A stretch of DNA of 64,000 nucleotides, from assembly GCA_051418075.1 (NCBI GenBank), contig JBPRGG010000125.1, positions 1 through 64,000 of the forward strand. The letters are read 5' to 3'. Made by a program: the position numbers and the translations under genes. Below the pieces are notes generated by a model. That model had not been told where the DNA came from. It saw only the letters and a program-made list of their open reading frames with translations, and searched no databases. Of this stretch, positions 7,602 through 15,228 are shown one piece after another. Source of the stretch: JBPRGG01 sp051418075. GTDB taxonomy: Bacteria; Bacteroidota; Bacteroidia; Cytophagales; Cyclobacteriaceae. Position 1 is the first letter of the stretch. Each line of letters starts with the position of its first letter.

Positions 7602-7641
7602 CAAATGTAAAAGGATATCTGATAACGAACACTGAAATTTG
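7602..7641 (+). promoter_or_regulatory. Probable Crp/Fnr site and promoter of the NmrA-like gene
   Basis: CAAATGTAAAAGGA at 7602-7615 is repeated exactly at 8544-8557. A TTTG core (7638-7641, in GAAATTTG) lies 36 bp after the motif start, the same distance as in the second copy. The arrangement fits an activator site abutting the -33 region of a weak promoter that lacks a good TA in its -7 box. Confidence 0.55.
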
Positions 7642-7670
7642 CATTATTTAATAAACTAAAGGTTCAGATA

Positions 7671-8543
7671 ATGAAAAATGCAAAGGTTTTACTAGCTGGT
7701 GGAACGGGTTATTTGGGCAGCCATATTCTAAAAGTGCTTTCTGAACAGCAAGTCGATACAATCGCCATTGTCCGCAAAGGAAAGAAATCATCCCTCACAA
7801 AACTACCCTCAATTCATACGATTGAAGCGGAAATAACTGAACCCAAATCCTTGCGTGGTATTTTTTATGGAGTTGATATTGCAATTTCAACCATTGGCAT
7901 AACGCGACAAAAAGATGGTTTGACCTATTGGGATGTAGATTATCAGGCAAACAAAAACCTACTTGACCAGGCTATTTCAGAAGGTGTAAAAAAAATCGTT
8001 TATGTAGCATCGCTTAATGGCGAAAAGATGCGTCATTTGAAAATTTGTGAAGCAAAAGAACAATTTGTGGATGACTTAAAGCAATCGGGAATTGATTACT
8101 GCATTGTTAGGCCAAATGGATTTTTCTCAGATTTAGGTGAGTTTTTAGAGATGGCTAATAAAGGAAGAGTTTATCTTTTTGGCAAAGGTAAGTATAGATT
8201 AAATCCTATTGATGGCGAAGATTTAGCCATTCAAATAGTCAACATTCTAAGTACTAATCAAACTGAATTTGCCATTGGTGGACCAATTATATATTCCCAT
8301 AATGAAATAGTGAGTATAGTCTCTGATGTTTTAGGAAACAAAGTTAAGATTACCTATTTACCTACTTGGGTTAAAAACATGATTCTGCTTTTCCTTAGAA
8401 CATTCTCATCATCAAAAACCTATGGACCAGTTGAGTTTTTTCTAACTACACTATCAATGGATATGATTGCACCGAAATATGGTAATAAAGAGTTAGTAAG
8501 CTTTTTTGAGAACTATAAACAGGAGAATGCATCTCGATTTTAA
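7671..8543 (+). CDS. NAD(P)-binding atypical short-chain dehydrogenase (NmrA-like)
   Basis: 290 residues of the NmrA/atypical SDR type. The nucleotide-binding glycine motif GGTGYLGSH is at residues 10-18. After strand 4 come ISTIGITRQ and KKIVYVASLNGE. The usual YxxxK catalytic pair is not present (CEAKEQF stands near its place), so this may be a redox sensor or an enzyme of the atypical SDR5/7 groups rather than a classical dehydrogenase. It follows the Crp/Fnr gene and has its own promoter with a putative regulator site. Confidence 0.75.
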   Translation: MKNAKVLLAGGTGYLGSHILKVLSEQQVDTIAIVRKGKKSSLTKLPSIHTIEAEITEPKSLRGIFYGVDIAISTIGITRQKDGLTYWDVDYQANKNLLDQAISEGVKKIVYVASLNGEKMRHLKICEAKEQFVDDLKQSGIDYCIVRPNGFFSDLGEFLEMANKGRVYLFGKGKYRLNPIDGEDLAIQIVNILSTNQTEFAIGGPIIYSHNEIVSIVSDVLGNKVKITYLPTWVKNMILLFLRTFSSSKTYGPVEFFLTTLSMDMIAPKYGNKELVSFFENYKQENASRF

Positions 8544-8583
8544 CAAATGTAAAAGGACGCATCACCTATACTTCCGAACTTTG
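8544..8583 (+). promoter_or_regulatory. Probable Crp/Fnr site and promoter of the membrane protein gene
   Basis: CAAATGTAAAAGGA at 8544-8557 starts immediately after the stop codon of the preceding gene. GAACTTTG at 8576-8583 has its TTTG 36 bp after the motif start, exactly as upstream of the NmrA-like gene. The intervening bases differ, so the conserved motif and spacing are probably selected. Confidence 0.55.
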
Positions 8584-8609
8584 CAAAAACAAGTTTAAAC
8601 ATCGGAAAA

Positions 8610-9155
8610 ATGAAAGCATTTGATAAAAAAATTGCGATTCCTTCTTACTTGCACGAGTTACATGGCAAAGAAGCAAGCATTTTTGACTTATTGGTCAATT
8701 ATTCAACGGCATTAATAACAACGGTAATCATTCTTTTCCTCGCTTGGGATTTATCATTAGCACCATACAAATTAATAATTCTTGGTGTATTGGCATTGGA
8801 CTTAGCCGGTGGTGTAGTATCGAACTTTACTGAAGGTACAAACAATTACTACATTGAAAAACCGAAGATACGATATGTATTTATTGCGTTTCACCTAATG
8901 CAGCCTTTGGTGTTGATTTGGCTTTTTCCCACTGATTGGGTTGGAATAGCAGTAATTTCTGTTTATACGCTGATAGCAATGACCGTCATTAACAGCATTA
9001 AGGAACATTTGAGACAAAGAGTTTACGGTGCATTTTTGATGGTTATTGGGCTTTCAATATCTTTTTTAATTGATGAAATGCAACCGATAGTTCAATTAAT
9101 GCTTATTTTATTTATTGTGAAACTAATTGTAGCTTTTGCAATTAGATGGAAATAA
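8610..9155 (+). CDS. Hypothetical multi-pass inner membrane protein
   Basis: 181 residues with about five to six hydrophobic segments (near 30-50, 53-72, 90-108, 110-130, 140-152 and 158-178) and a cytoplasmic-looking charged N-terminus. The soluble loop VVSNFTEGTNNYYIEKPKIR is distinctive. I do not recognise a named family. It sits behind the Crp/Fnr regulator and the NmrA-like gene and shares the same upstream motif as the latter, so it is probably co-regulated with it. Confidence 0.65.
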   Translation: MKAFDKKIAIPSYLHELHGKEASIFDLLVNYSTALITTVIILFLAWDLSLAPYKLIILGVLALDLAGGVVSNFTEGTNNYYIEKPKIRYVFIAFHLMQPLVLIWLFPTDWVGIAVISVYTLIAMTVINSIKEHLRQRVYGAFLMVIGLSISFLIDEMQPIVQLMLILFIVKLIVAFAIRWK

Positions 9156-9256
9156 AAACAACGAACACACAACACTTAGCCGAATAGCTGAAATACCCAA
9201 AGAAAAGCCTGATTGAGCCTGGTAAAGTATTTTTGCGGTAGCCCTTCTTTATCTGA

Positions 9257-9502
9257 TTTTTATTTTTTCGCAAACCAAAAGTTGATCCAGAAATTGACAG
9301 AATTCCTAAAATGTATCTAAAACATTTAAAAGGCACAACCGGACTTTATGAAATAAGGATTCAATTAGGTAGAATTATATACAGGATTTTCTGCTTTTTT
9401 GATTTGGCTGTTAAAAACCCGGCCGCTTTTAAAAACAGCCCCTCATCTTTAGGATTTAAAGGAACTGGACCCAACTCCTGGCTTTTTAAAAATCTTTCAT
9501 AA
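9257..9502 (+). pseudogene. Gp49-like RelE-superfamily toxin, truncated
   Basis: The open frame from 9257 carries the middle of a phage Gp49-like (HigB2/RelE) toxin: KVDPEIDRIPKMYLKHLKG, then TGLYEIRIQLGRIIYRIFCFFD. In intact relatives the strand ending CFFD is followed by a glycine-rich turn and a KKTQKTP-type helix; here it breaks into unrelated sequence (LAVKNPAAFKNSP). The N-terminus is also lost, and no XRE antitoxin follows. The ATG at 9311 would give 63 residues, but the homology begins upstream of it. It is a decayed module. Confidence 0.6.
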
Positions 9503-9681
9503 TGAAAATGTTTGGTAAGTTATTCTGCAATTTGCTAAATTGTATACAGTTTAGCCGTCAGTAGGTGTTCGGTTCAACAATGGGTAAAGTGCTTAAGCTC
9601 CTAAGGTCGCTTACGACAACTCATCCGAGTCCGTTCTGCCGCGTGCAAGATGACAATCTGCAATAATTAAAACTAAATACA

Positions 9682-11064
9682 ATGACAAAAATAATTTTTA
9701 CAGGACTGATTCTGATAATGACCTTAATAAATTCGTGGTCTCAGCAATTAGCATTTCCCACTGCTGAAGGTTATGGAAAATATACAAAAGGAGGTCGTGG
9801 AGGAATTGTTTATGAAGTAACTAATTTAAACGATAGTGGAGATGGAAGCCTTAGAGCTGCAATTGATGGCTCAGAACCAAGGACAGTAGTTTTTAAAGTA
9901 TCAGGAAATATTGAACTTGAAAGTGAATTAAAGATTAATAATCCATACATAACCATTGCCGGACAAACTGCACCGGGTGATGGTATATGTATTAAAAATC
10001 ATCAATTGAGTATTGATGCTGACCACGTAATCATCAGGTACATCAGAGTAAGATTGGGAGACGACTCTGGTAAAGATTATGATGCAGTTGGAAGTCGCTT
10101 TACAAAGCATATCATTCTTGACCATATTTCAGCAAGTTGGAGTGTTGATGAGTGTATGTCGATTTATCATTGCGATAGTATTACTGTTCAGTGGTGCATC
10201 ATTTCGGAAAGTATGAGCCAGTCTAATCACATTAAAGGTTTACACGGATTTGGTGGGATTTGGGGTAGTAATTACGGAACTTATCATCATAATCTTTTGG
10301 CTCATCATTCAAGTAGAAATCCGCGTATGGCTTCAGGCACAGGATATACTGATTATCGAAACAATGTTATCTATAATTGGGGATATAATAGCTGTTATGG
10401 TGGTGAAGCATTACAAAAAGGAAGTGAGAAGTTCATTTTTTCAGAAATTAATTTGGTGGCCAATTATTACAAACCAGGTCCAGCAACAGAACCTGGAAAA
10501 GTATCATATCGAATTGCAAATCCTTCATTCAGAAATGAAACAGATGATTTTGGCAAATGGTACATTAAAGACAATGTAATGGAAGGAAACAAAAAAGTTT
10601 CTTCAGATAATTGGAATGGAGGTGTACAAGCAAAAATAGAACTCAAAAAAATAAAATTAGATAACCCATGGAATTCCATGCCAATAAATCAGCAAACAGC
10701 TGAAAAAGCTTATAAACTTGTCCTTGAAAACGCAGGAGCTCTTCTTCCAAACCGAGATACGGTTGATTTACGGATTATCAGGGAAGTTCAAGGTGGTTTT
10801 GCAACATATGAAGGTAAAAGCTATAAAAGGTTTCATAATGTAGTCGACACAGCTATAGTTTGTGGAATTATTGATACACAAAATGATGTTGGTGGGTGGC
10901 CTGAGCTGAAAAGTACTCCAGCACCTATTGACACAGACCGTGACGGTATGCCTGATGATTGGGAAGATAAAAATAATTTAGATAAGTCAAATCCAGATGA
11001 TAGAAATTACATTTCACCAGATGGATATACTATGTTAGAACTATATTTAAATAGCATTAAATAG
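9682..11064 (+). CDS. Secreted pectate lyase, polysaccharide lyase family 1
   Basis: 460 residues with a signal peptide (cleavage near 20, NSWSQ). The mature protein begins with the common AFPTAEGYGKYTKGGRGG stretch and then the right-handed beta-helix of PL1: NLNDSGDGSLRAAI, IILDHISASWSVDE with the conserved DH pair that helps bind calcium, and HHSSRNPRM with the candidate catalytic arginine at about 215-220. A calcium-binding DTDRDGMPDDWED repeat near the C-terminus resembles thrombospondin type 3 repeats. It should cleave polygalacturonate by beta-elimination outside the cytoplasm. No SusCD pair is adjacent; it lies alone in the island. Confidence 0.88.
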   Translation: MTKIIFTGLILIMTLINSWSQQLAFPTAEGYGKYTKGGRGGIVYEVTNLNDSGDGSLRAAIDGSEPRTVVFKVSGNIELESELKINNPYITIAGQTAPGDGICIKNHQLSIDADHVIIRYIRVRLGDDSGKDYDAVGSRFTKHIILDHISASWSVDECMSIYHCDSITVQWCIISESMSQSNHIKGLHGFGGIWGSNYGTYHHNLLAHHSSRNPRMASGTGYTDYRNNVIYNWGYNSCYGGEALQKGSEKFIFSEINLVANYYKPGPATEPGKVSYRIANPSFRNETDDFGKWYIKDNVMEGNKKVSSDNWNGGVQAKIELKKIKLDNPWNSMPINQQTAEKAYKLVLENAGALLPNRDTVDLRIIREVQGGFATYEGKSYKRFHNVVDTAIVCGIIDTQNDVGGWPELKSTPAPIDTDRDGMPDDWEDKNNLDKSNPDDRNYISPDGYTMLELYLNSIK

Positions 11065-11235
11065 TTCGCAGGTCGGCACAAAACGCGGTCATAAGTATAG
11101 TGGGGGCTGTGGTATATTTGACATGAGTGCATTTAATAAACATATCAACTTTTTTGATAGGTAAGAACTTCGAATCCCCGCACTACTCATATCGCCATCC
11201 GTTGTAAGACAAGGAGGCAGAAACATAATGTTAAC

Positions 11236-11676
11236 ATGGAAAATATTAGGTTAAGAAAAGCAACAAGTAAAGACAGAGACATTGTAGTTGACTTTGCTTA
11301 TAGTCTTGATATGGACGAATATATCAAACTAAAACGAGAAGAAAAGATTACAAAAGCAATATTTAATGACGGATGCTTTCTCGTTTTAGCAGATAACAGA
11401 GAAGTTGGATTTGTGTTTTTTGATTACCGTTTTTTTGATCAAGGGTGGATAGAGCTGATTATCCTGGGCGAAGAATATAGGGGCAAAGGGATAGCTGGAA
11501 AAGTATTTGACCTTATATGTAAGCAATGTAAGTCAGATAAAGTTTTCACTTCTACAAATCGTTCAAATACTCAAATGCAAAAGGCTCTGACCAAAGCTAA
11601 TTTCTCTTTTGCAGGTGAACTAAACGGATTAGATGATGGAGATCCTGAACTTTTTTATTACAGACTAACCAAGTAA
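11236..11676 (+). CDS. GNAT-family N-acetyltransferase
   Basis: 146 residues. The N-terminus NIRLRKATSKDRDIVVDF is the common GNAT start. Strand 4 and the acetyl-CoA loop are WIELIILGEEYRGKGIAGKV, with the pyrophosphate-binding RGKGIAG at about 84-90. The C-terminal part is FTSTNRSNTQMQKALTKANF with the typical helix. The acceptor is unknown. It is followed 19 bp downstream by a second, unrelated GNAT gene, and the two probably form one transcription unit ended by repeat copy 4. Confidence 0.8.
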   Translation: MENIRLRKATSKDRDIVVDFAYSLDMDEYIKLKREEKITKAIFNDGCFLVLADNREVGFVFFDYRFFDQGWIELIILGEEYRGKGIAGKVFDLICKQCKSDKVFTSTNRSNTQMQKALTKANFSFAGELNGLDDGDPELFYYRLTK

Positions 11677-11695
11677 AAGCTCTATTGAAAAGGAT

Positions 11696-12178
11696 ATGAC
11701 ATTAAGAGAACTAAAGAAAACCGAATCAGATTTTTTAGCGGACATGCTCTATGAAGCGATTTTCATTCCAGAAGGACATGACCCTTTGCCACAAGAAGTC
11801 ATTATGGACAAATCATTGTCTAAATACATTGAAAAATGGGGAAAAGACAAATTTGACATTGCCTTGGTTATGGAAATTGACAATCAACTTGTTGGAGCAA
11901 TTTGGGGACGACTATTAACAGACGAGAACAAAGGGTTTGGGTATGTGGACAACAGAACACCAGAGTTGAGTATGGCAGTCAAACACGAATATCGGAACCA
12001 AGGAATTGGAACCGAATTGATCAAGGCAATCGCTTTCGAGTATCAAAAAATCGGAGTGGAATATTTATCGCTTAGTGTTGACAGGGCAAACAATGCTTTA
12101 AACTTGTATAAACGGATTGGTTACGAAATAGTAGAAGAGACAGAGACTTCTTGGACAATGATAAAAAGAATAAAATAA
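11696..12178 (+). CDS. GNAT-family N-acetyltransferase
   Basis: 160 residues. The acetyl-CoA-binding motif A is PELSMAVKHEYRNQGIGTEL with RNQGIG at about 100-105. The C-terminal motif B is LSLSVDRANNALNLYKRIGY. It most resembles broad GNAT acetyltransferases annotated as rimI-like, but the substrate cannot be assigned. Similarity to the preceding GNAT gene is low, so this is not a tandem duplication. The common repeat (copy 4) begins 8 bp after its stop codon, as with three other island genes. Confidence 0.82.
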   Translation: MTLRELKKTESDFLADMLYEAIFIPEGHDPLPQEVIMDKSLSKYIEKWGKDKFDIALVMEIDNQLVGAIWGRLLTDENKGFGYVDNRTPELSMAVKHEYRNQGIGTELIKAIAFEYQKIGVEYLSLSVDRANNALNLYKRIGYEIVEETETSWTMIKRIK

Positions 12179-12186
12179 CGGCTTAC

Positions 12187-12365
12187 AATAATAAGGAATC
12201 AAACCCAGGTGGGCCAGGGGGGGGGCCACTGAGTTTTTCCTGGTGTTGAACCAAAACGTGATGATAAGTTAAGGCATATGTGTAGTTCTAATCGGACTTT
12301 TTCCTGGTTGTTGGTCTGGAAATGTTTTGATAAAAAAATTTAACTGATCAAAGAAGAAGTGCTAT
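12187..12365. mobile_element. Dispersed island repeat, copy 4 (short)
   Basis: About 180 bp beginning AATAATAAGGAATCAAACCC. The hairpin arm is altered to GGGGGGGGGCCACTGAG, but CCTGGTGTTGAACCAAA and the right-hand TTTAACTGATCAAAGAAGAAGTGCTA, which is nearly identical to 2148-2175 in copy 1, remain. No recombinase sequence is left. It starts 8 bp after the GNAT stop codon and lies about 7 kb from the other three copies. Confidence 0.7.
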
Positions 12366-12403
12366 ACATATGCCTGTCCTTTATTCGGTTCCGGTTTTTT
12401 AAT

Positions 12404-12411
12404 TAGATTTG
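12404..12411 (+). promoter_or_regulatory. Probable -7 element of the DUF1080 gene
   Basis: TAGATTTG matches TAnnTTTG exactly and lies 40 bp upstream of the ATG at 12451. A TTG codon at 12409 falls inside it and so is not a credible translation start. Confidence 0.5.
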
Positions 12412-12450
12412 TATATTAACAAAAACATAAGTATTAATTATCCATTGAAT

Positions 12451-13437
12451 ATGAAAAATTTAAAAACTATCTTGATGCTAGCTGTTTTTACAATGGTTGG
12501 TATTTCTTCTTTACAAGCACAACGCGTTGAAAGTGATTCTGATCTGATTGGAAAATGGGATCTTACCATAGTCATGGAAAAAGATCAATTAGAGAACCTT
12601 GGCATTTTCAGGCATGGACTCATGGCATCTGATGGATTCCCCGCTTGGTTGCAAGTTAAATTATCTGGTTTTTCTACGCTTGTTGGCTATTACGTTGGCT
12701 ATGAGGGAAGTGCAAGACCAATTGCCGAAGTTCATTATGATGCCGATAAAGATAAATATCACTTCACCATTCCTCCCCAATGGATGGATATTGATGATAT
12801 CTATTTTGAATTTAGTCTAAAAGACGATAAGCTTACAGGGTATAAATTACTCGACGGGAACAAACTTCAATTTACCGGTGTTCGTGCACCAAGTTTAGAA
12901 AGAAAAGAGCCACCGGTGTGGGGTAATCCAATTAATTTACTTACTGAAAATATGGATCATTGGATTATTCCGGAGAATAATAAATTCAAAATGGTTGATG
13001 GTATCATGATGAATCCGGAAAAAGGCGGTAACTTGATTACAACCCAAAAATTTGATGATTTTAAACTCAGTTTAGAATTCAGGTATCCCGAAGGAAGTAA
13101 TAGCGGAATTTATCTTCGTGGCCGTTATGAAGTCCAGATAGAAGATTCGAAGGGAAGAACTGATGATGTAAGTATCGGTGGCATTTACGGGTTTATTGCA
13201 CCAGCGGTTAATGCAGCCAAAAAACCAGGAGAGTGGCAAACTTACGAAATTACATTAGTTGGAAGACATGTCACGATTGTGCATAACGGGATTGCAACTG
13301 TCTCTAACCGTGTGATTCCCGGTATAACAGGCGGATCCCTTAACAGTAATGAAGGTGAACCAGGGCCTATAATGATTCAGGGAGATCATGGACCTATTGA
13401 CTTTCGTAAATTTGTTATAACACCTTCTGTGAACTAA
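12451..13437 (+). CDS. Secreted DUF1080 (3-keto-disaccharide hydrolase) protein
   Basis: 328 residues with a signal peptide ending near SSLQAQ (residues 1-24). The N-terminal half has a beta-rich lipocalin-like pattern (LIGKWDLTIVM). The C-terminal half (about 165-325) is the concanavalin-like DUF1080 fold: FDDFKLSLEFRYPEGSNSGI, YLRGRYEVQIEDS and GEWQTYEITLVGRHVTIVHN are hallmark stretches. Family members hydrolyse 3-keto-glycosides made by Gfo/Idh/MocA dehydrogenases. A fitting dehydrogenase/isomerase pair lies at 19.9-22 kb in this window. The ATG is chosen from the promoter position. A clear terminator follows. Confidence 0.85.
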   Translation: MKNLKTILMLAVFTMVGISSLQAQRVESDSDLIGKWDLTIVMEKDQLENLGIFRHGLMASDGFPAWLQVKLSGFSTLVGYYVGYEGSARPIAEVHYDADKDKYHFTIPPQWMDIDDIYFEFSLKDDKLTGYKLLDGNKLQFTGVRAPSLERKEPPVWGNPINLLTENMDHWIIPENNKFKMVDGIMMNPEKGGNLITTQKFDDFKLSLEFRYPEGSNSGIYLRGRYEVQIEDSKGRTDDVSIGGIYGFIAPAVNAAKKPGEWQTYEITLVGRHVTIVHNGIATVSNRVIPGITGGSLNSNEGEPGPIMIQGDHGPIDFRKFVITPSVN

Positions 13438-13459
13438 CGCCTTTTTAAGAAAAGCTAAG

Positions 13460-13491
13460 GTTCATTTATGTAGTTCTAAATGAACTTTTTT
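13460..13491 (+). terminator. Intrinsic terminator after the DUF1080 gene
   Basis: GTTCATTTA at 13460-13468 pairs with TAAATGAAC at 13477-13485, with an 8-base loop, followed by six T (13486-13491). It lies 22 bp past the stop codon. Confidence 0.8.
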
Positions 13492-13623
13492 CTGGCTTTA
13501 GGTATATTGAAGCAAAAATCGACATCAAAGGTTTTTGCTTTTACATCCTAAAGTTTTGTGTAGAATTACGGTATTAAAAAAAATAATTCAAAATATTTTT
13601 ATGTGGGCTCAATTTAGTATAAT

Positions 13624-13652
13624 ATTGCAGTATCAATAATTGCAATATCAAT
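13624..13652 (+). promoter_or_regulatory. Two MarR operators over the marR start
   Basis: ATTGCAGTATCAAT (13624-13637) and ATTGCAATATCAAT (13639-13652) are spaced 15 bp apart and differ from the perfect palindrome ATTGATATATCAAT at 14094 by three and two bases. The second overlaps the ATG at 13651. Binding here would block the gene's own promoter and start, so autorepression is likely. Confidence 0.6.
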
Positions 13653-14076
13653 GAATCTTGAATCTGTCATTTTATTTCAAATAGATAAAACCAGTAAAAT
13701 ATCCAAATTATATTCTCAACGTGAATTTGACAGGTTAGGACTTAGTATTACTGTAGAACAATGGATTTTATTAAAGACAATTCATGAAAATCAAGGCCTG
13801 ACTCAAAATGATTTGGCTATAAAGTCATTAAGAGATCCTGCCTCAATCACCCGAACCCTTGATTTGTTGAGTAAGAAAGATTTGATTGAAAGAAAATCTG
13901 TTCCTGGAAACAGGAGGCAATATCATATATTTCTGCGTAAACATGGTGATAATTTTATCCGACAACATCTTCCTGTGATCAATGCACATCGGGCCAAAAG
14001 TGTAGAAGGATTTTCTCCGGAAGAACTGGAAAGTCTGGGCCAGATGTTGATTCGAATACAAAAAAATATGGGTTAA
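13651..14076 (+). CDS. MarR-family transcription regulator
   Basis: 141 residues with the MarR winged helix. The recognition part is LTQNDLAIKSLRDPASITRT followed by LDLLSKKDLIERK and the wing VPGNRRQYHIFL; helices at both ends would form the dimer interface. MarR proteins usually repress a neighbouring operon and release it on binding a small ligand. Near-identical operator-like sequences lie over its own start and in front of the next gene, so the DOMON/NTF2-like pair downstream is the probable target. Confidence 0.88.
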   Translation: MNLESVILFQIDKTSKISKLYSQREFDRLGLSITVEQWILLKTIHENQGLTQNDLAIKSLRDPASITRTLDLLSKKDLIERKSVPGNRRQYHIFLRKHGDNFIRQHLPVINAHRAKSVEGFSPEELESLGQMLIRIQKNMG

Positions 14077-14093
14077 AAAAATTTATCTTTTAA

Positions 14094-14107
14094 ATTGATA
14101 TATCAAT
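14094..14107. promoter_or_regulatory. Perfect palindromic MarR operator
   Basis: ATTGATATATCAAT is a perfect 14-bp palindrome 84 bp upstream of the DOMON gene's chosen start and 18 bp past the marR stop. It matches the two imperfect sites at 13624 and 13639 at 11 and 12 of 14 positions. This supports repression of the downstream pair by the MarR protein. Confidence 0.6.
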
Positions 14108-14177
14108 ATTTGATTATGCAATAATTAAGGTGTTGCCAGTCTACATGCTGGCCTGGATTTATAACTAAATGATAATA

Positions 14178-14675
14178 ATGAAAACAATGATATCCTTATG
14201 TTTCCTGATGGCAATAAGCCTGAGCCACAAACAGGATATGAAGCATACCATCAGCAAAAACAAAATGACTGTACGATGGCAGGTGGAAGGCGATCTCATT
14301 CATTTTGAAATGGAAGCACCCACCAAAGGTTGGGTGGCCATTGGGTTTAACGAAACTGATCAAATTACAGGGGCTTATTTATTGATGGGAAGAGTGCGCC
14401 ATAACAAGACCGAGGTATTAGAACATTTCACTGAAAGTCCTGGCAATTACCATCCCCTGGAAAATTATGGAATTGTAAATCAGGTGAGAAATATAAGTGG
14501 AACTGAAAAGGATGGAAGGACAACGTTGAAATTTTCTATTCCGCTAACACCTGCCAGCAGATATCATAAAAAACTGTGGACAGGTAAGCAATGGTGGCTG
14601 ATCTTGGCCTATAGCCGGGAGGATGATTTTCAGCATCATTCTGTAATGAGAACTTCTGAAAGCATCAAATTATGA
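14178..14675 (+). CDS. Secreted DOMON-domain protein
   Basis: 165 residues from the ATG at 14178 (another ATG at 14169 would add three residues). A short hydrophobic N-terminus (MKTMISLCFLMAISL) may be a signal peptide. The rest is a DOMON domain: MTVRWQVEGDLIHFEMEAP, TKGWVAIGFNET and LMGRVRHNKTEVLEHFT. DOMON domains bind haem or sugar; here a methionine and several histidines (QHHSVM) near the C-terminus could serve as haem ligands. It follows the MarR gene and its palindromic operator and precedes an NTF2-like gene by 25 bp. Confidence 0.75.
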   Translation: MKTMISLCFLMAISLSHKQDMKHTISKNKMTVRWQVEGDLIHFEMEAPTKGWVAIGFNETDQITGAYLLMGRVRHNKTEVLEHFTESPGNYHPLENYGIVNQVRNISGTEKDGRTTLKFSIPLTPASRYHKKLWTGKQWWLILAYSREDDFQHHSVMRTSESIKL

Positions 14676-14700
14676 AACCATATTATAAACTAATAAACAT

Positions 14701-15135
14701 ATGAAACAAATGAAAAAAAGAATGCTTCTAAGCTTGATGGCAATTTTTGCAGTAGTACAAGGTCAAGCGCAATCTACCGAAGAAAAGCACATTAAAGAAA
14801 CAATTATGGCTTTTTCCAAAGCGGGTGATCAAAGTGATGCTGTCAAATTAGCTTCCTTTCTGGATGATAATTATCAATTGGTTATGAATCAGTTATTCGG
14901 CAGTAGTAAAGTATCCATCATGCCTAAAGATGTATATCTTGAAAAAATCAGGTCTAAAGAATTTGGTGGAGATCAGAGAAAAGTAGAGATTGAATCAATG
15001 CTGCTGAATGGTACCAATGCAAGTGCAAAGGTTCGGTTTATTGGTTCAAAAATGACATTTATATCTATTATCACCCTGATAAAAAATCCGGATGGAAATT
15101 GGAAGCTGATAGGTGAAATACCGGTGGTATTATGA
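14701..15135 (+). CDS. Secreted NTF2-like (lumazine-binding-type) protein
   Basis: 144 residues with a signal peptide ending near VVQGQAQ (residue 24). The mature part (about 110 residues) is an NTF2-like cone: TEEKHIKETIMAFSKAGDQS at the first helix, then FLDDNYQLVMNQLF, and the last strands SIITLIKNPDGNWKLIGEI. Proteins of this group are often annotated as putative lumazine-binding or SnoaL-like; a ligand cannot be named. It is probably co-transcribed with the DOMON gene under MarR control. A strong terminator follows. Confidence 0.7.
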   Translation: MKQMKKRMLLSLMAIFAVVQGQAQSTEEKHIKETIMAFSKAGDQSDAVKLASFLDDNYQLVMNQLFGSSKVSIMPKDVYLEKIRSKEFGGDQRKVEIESMLLNGTNASAKVRFIGSKMTFISIITLIKNPDGNWKLIGEIPVVL

Positions 15136-15189
15136 TATGCTGTATGATCTTAACAGATAATTTTTGAAACCAAATCAATGAAAGGTATA

Positions 15190-15228
15190 GCAGCTAAAAT
15201 AGTTAAGCACTTTTTTAGCTGCTTTTTT
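15190..15228 (+). terminator. Strong intrinsic terminator
   Basis: GCAGCTAAAA at 15190-15199 pairs with TTTTAGCTGC at 15213-15222, followed by TTTTTT (15223-15228). It ends the DOMON/NTF2-like transcription unit. Confidence 0.85.

Noticed and set aside
10250..10679. Open frames in other phases within the pectate lyase gene.
   Set aside because: They are shadows of the PL1 gene, which has clear family motifs throughout.
11168..11185. ACTTCGAATCCCCGCACTACT looks like the T-arm and 3' end of a tRNA.
   Set aside because: No paired arm or upstream cloverleaf can be formed from the flanking bases.
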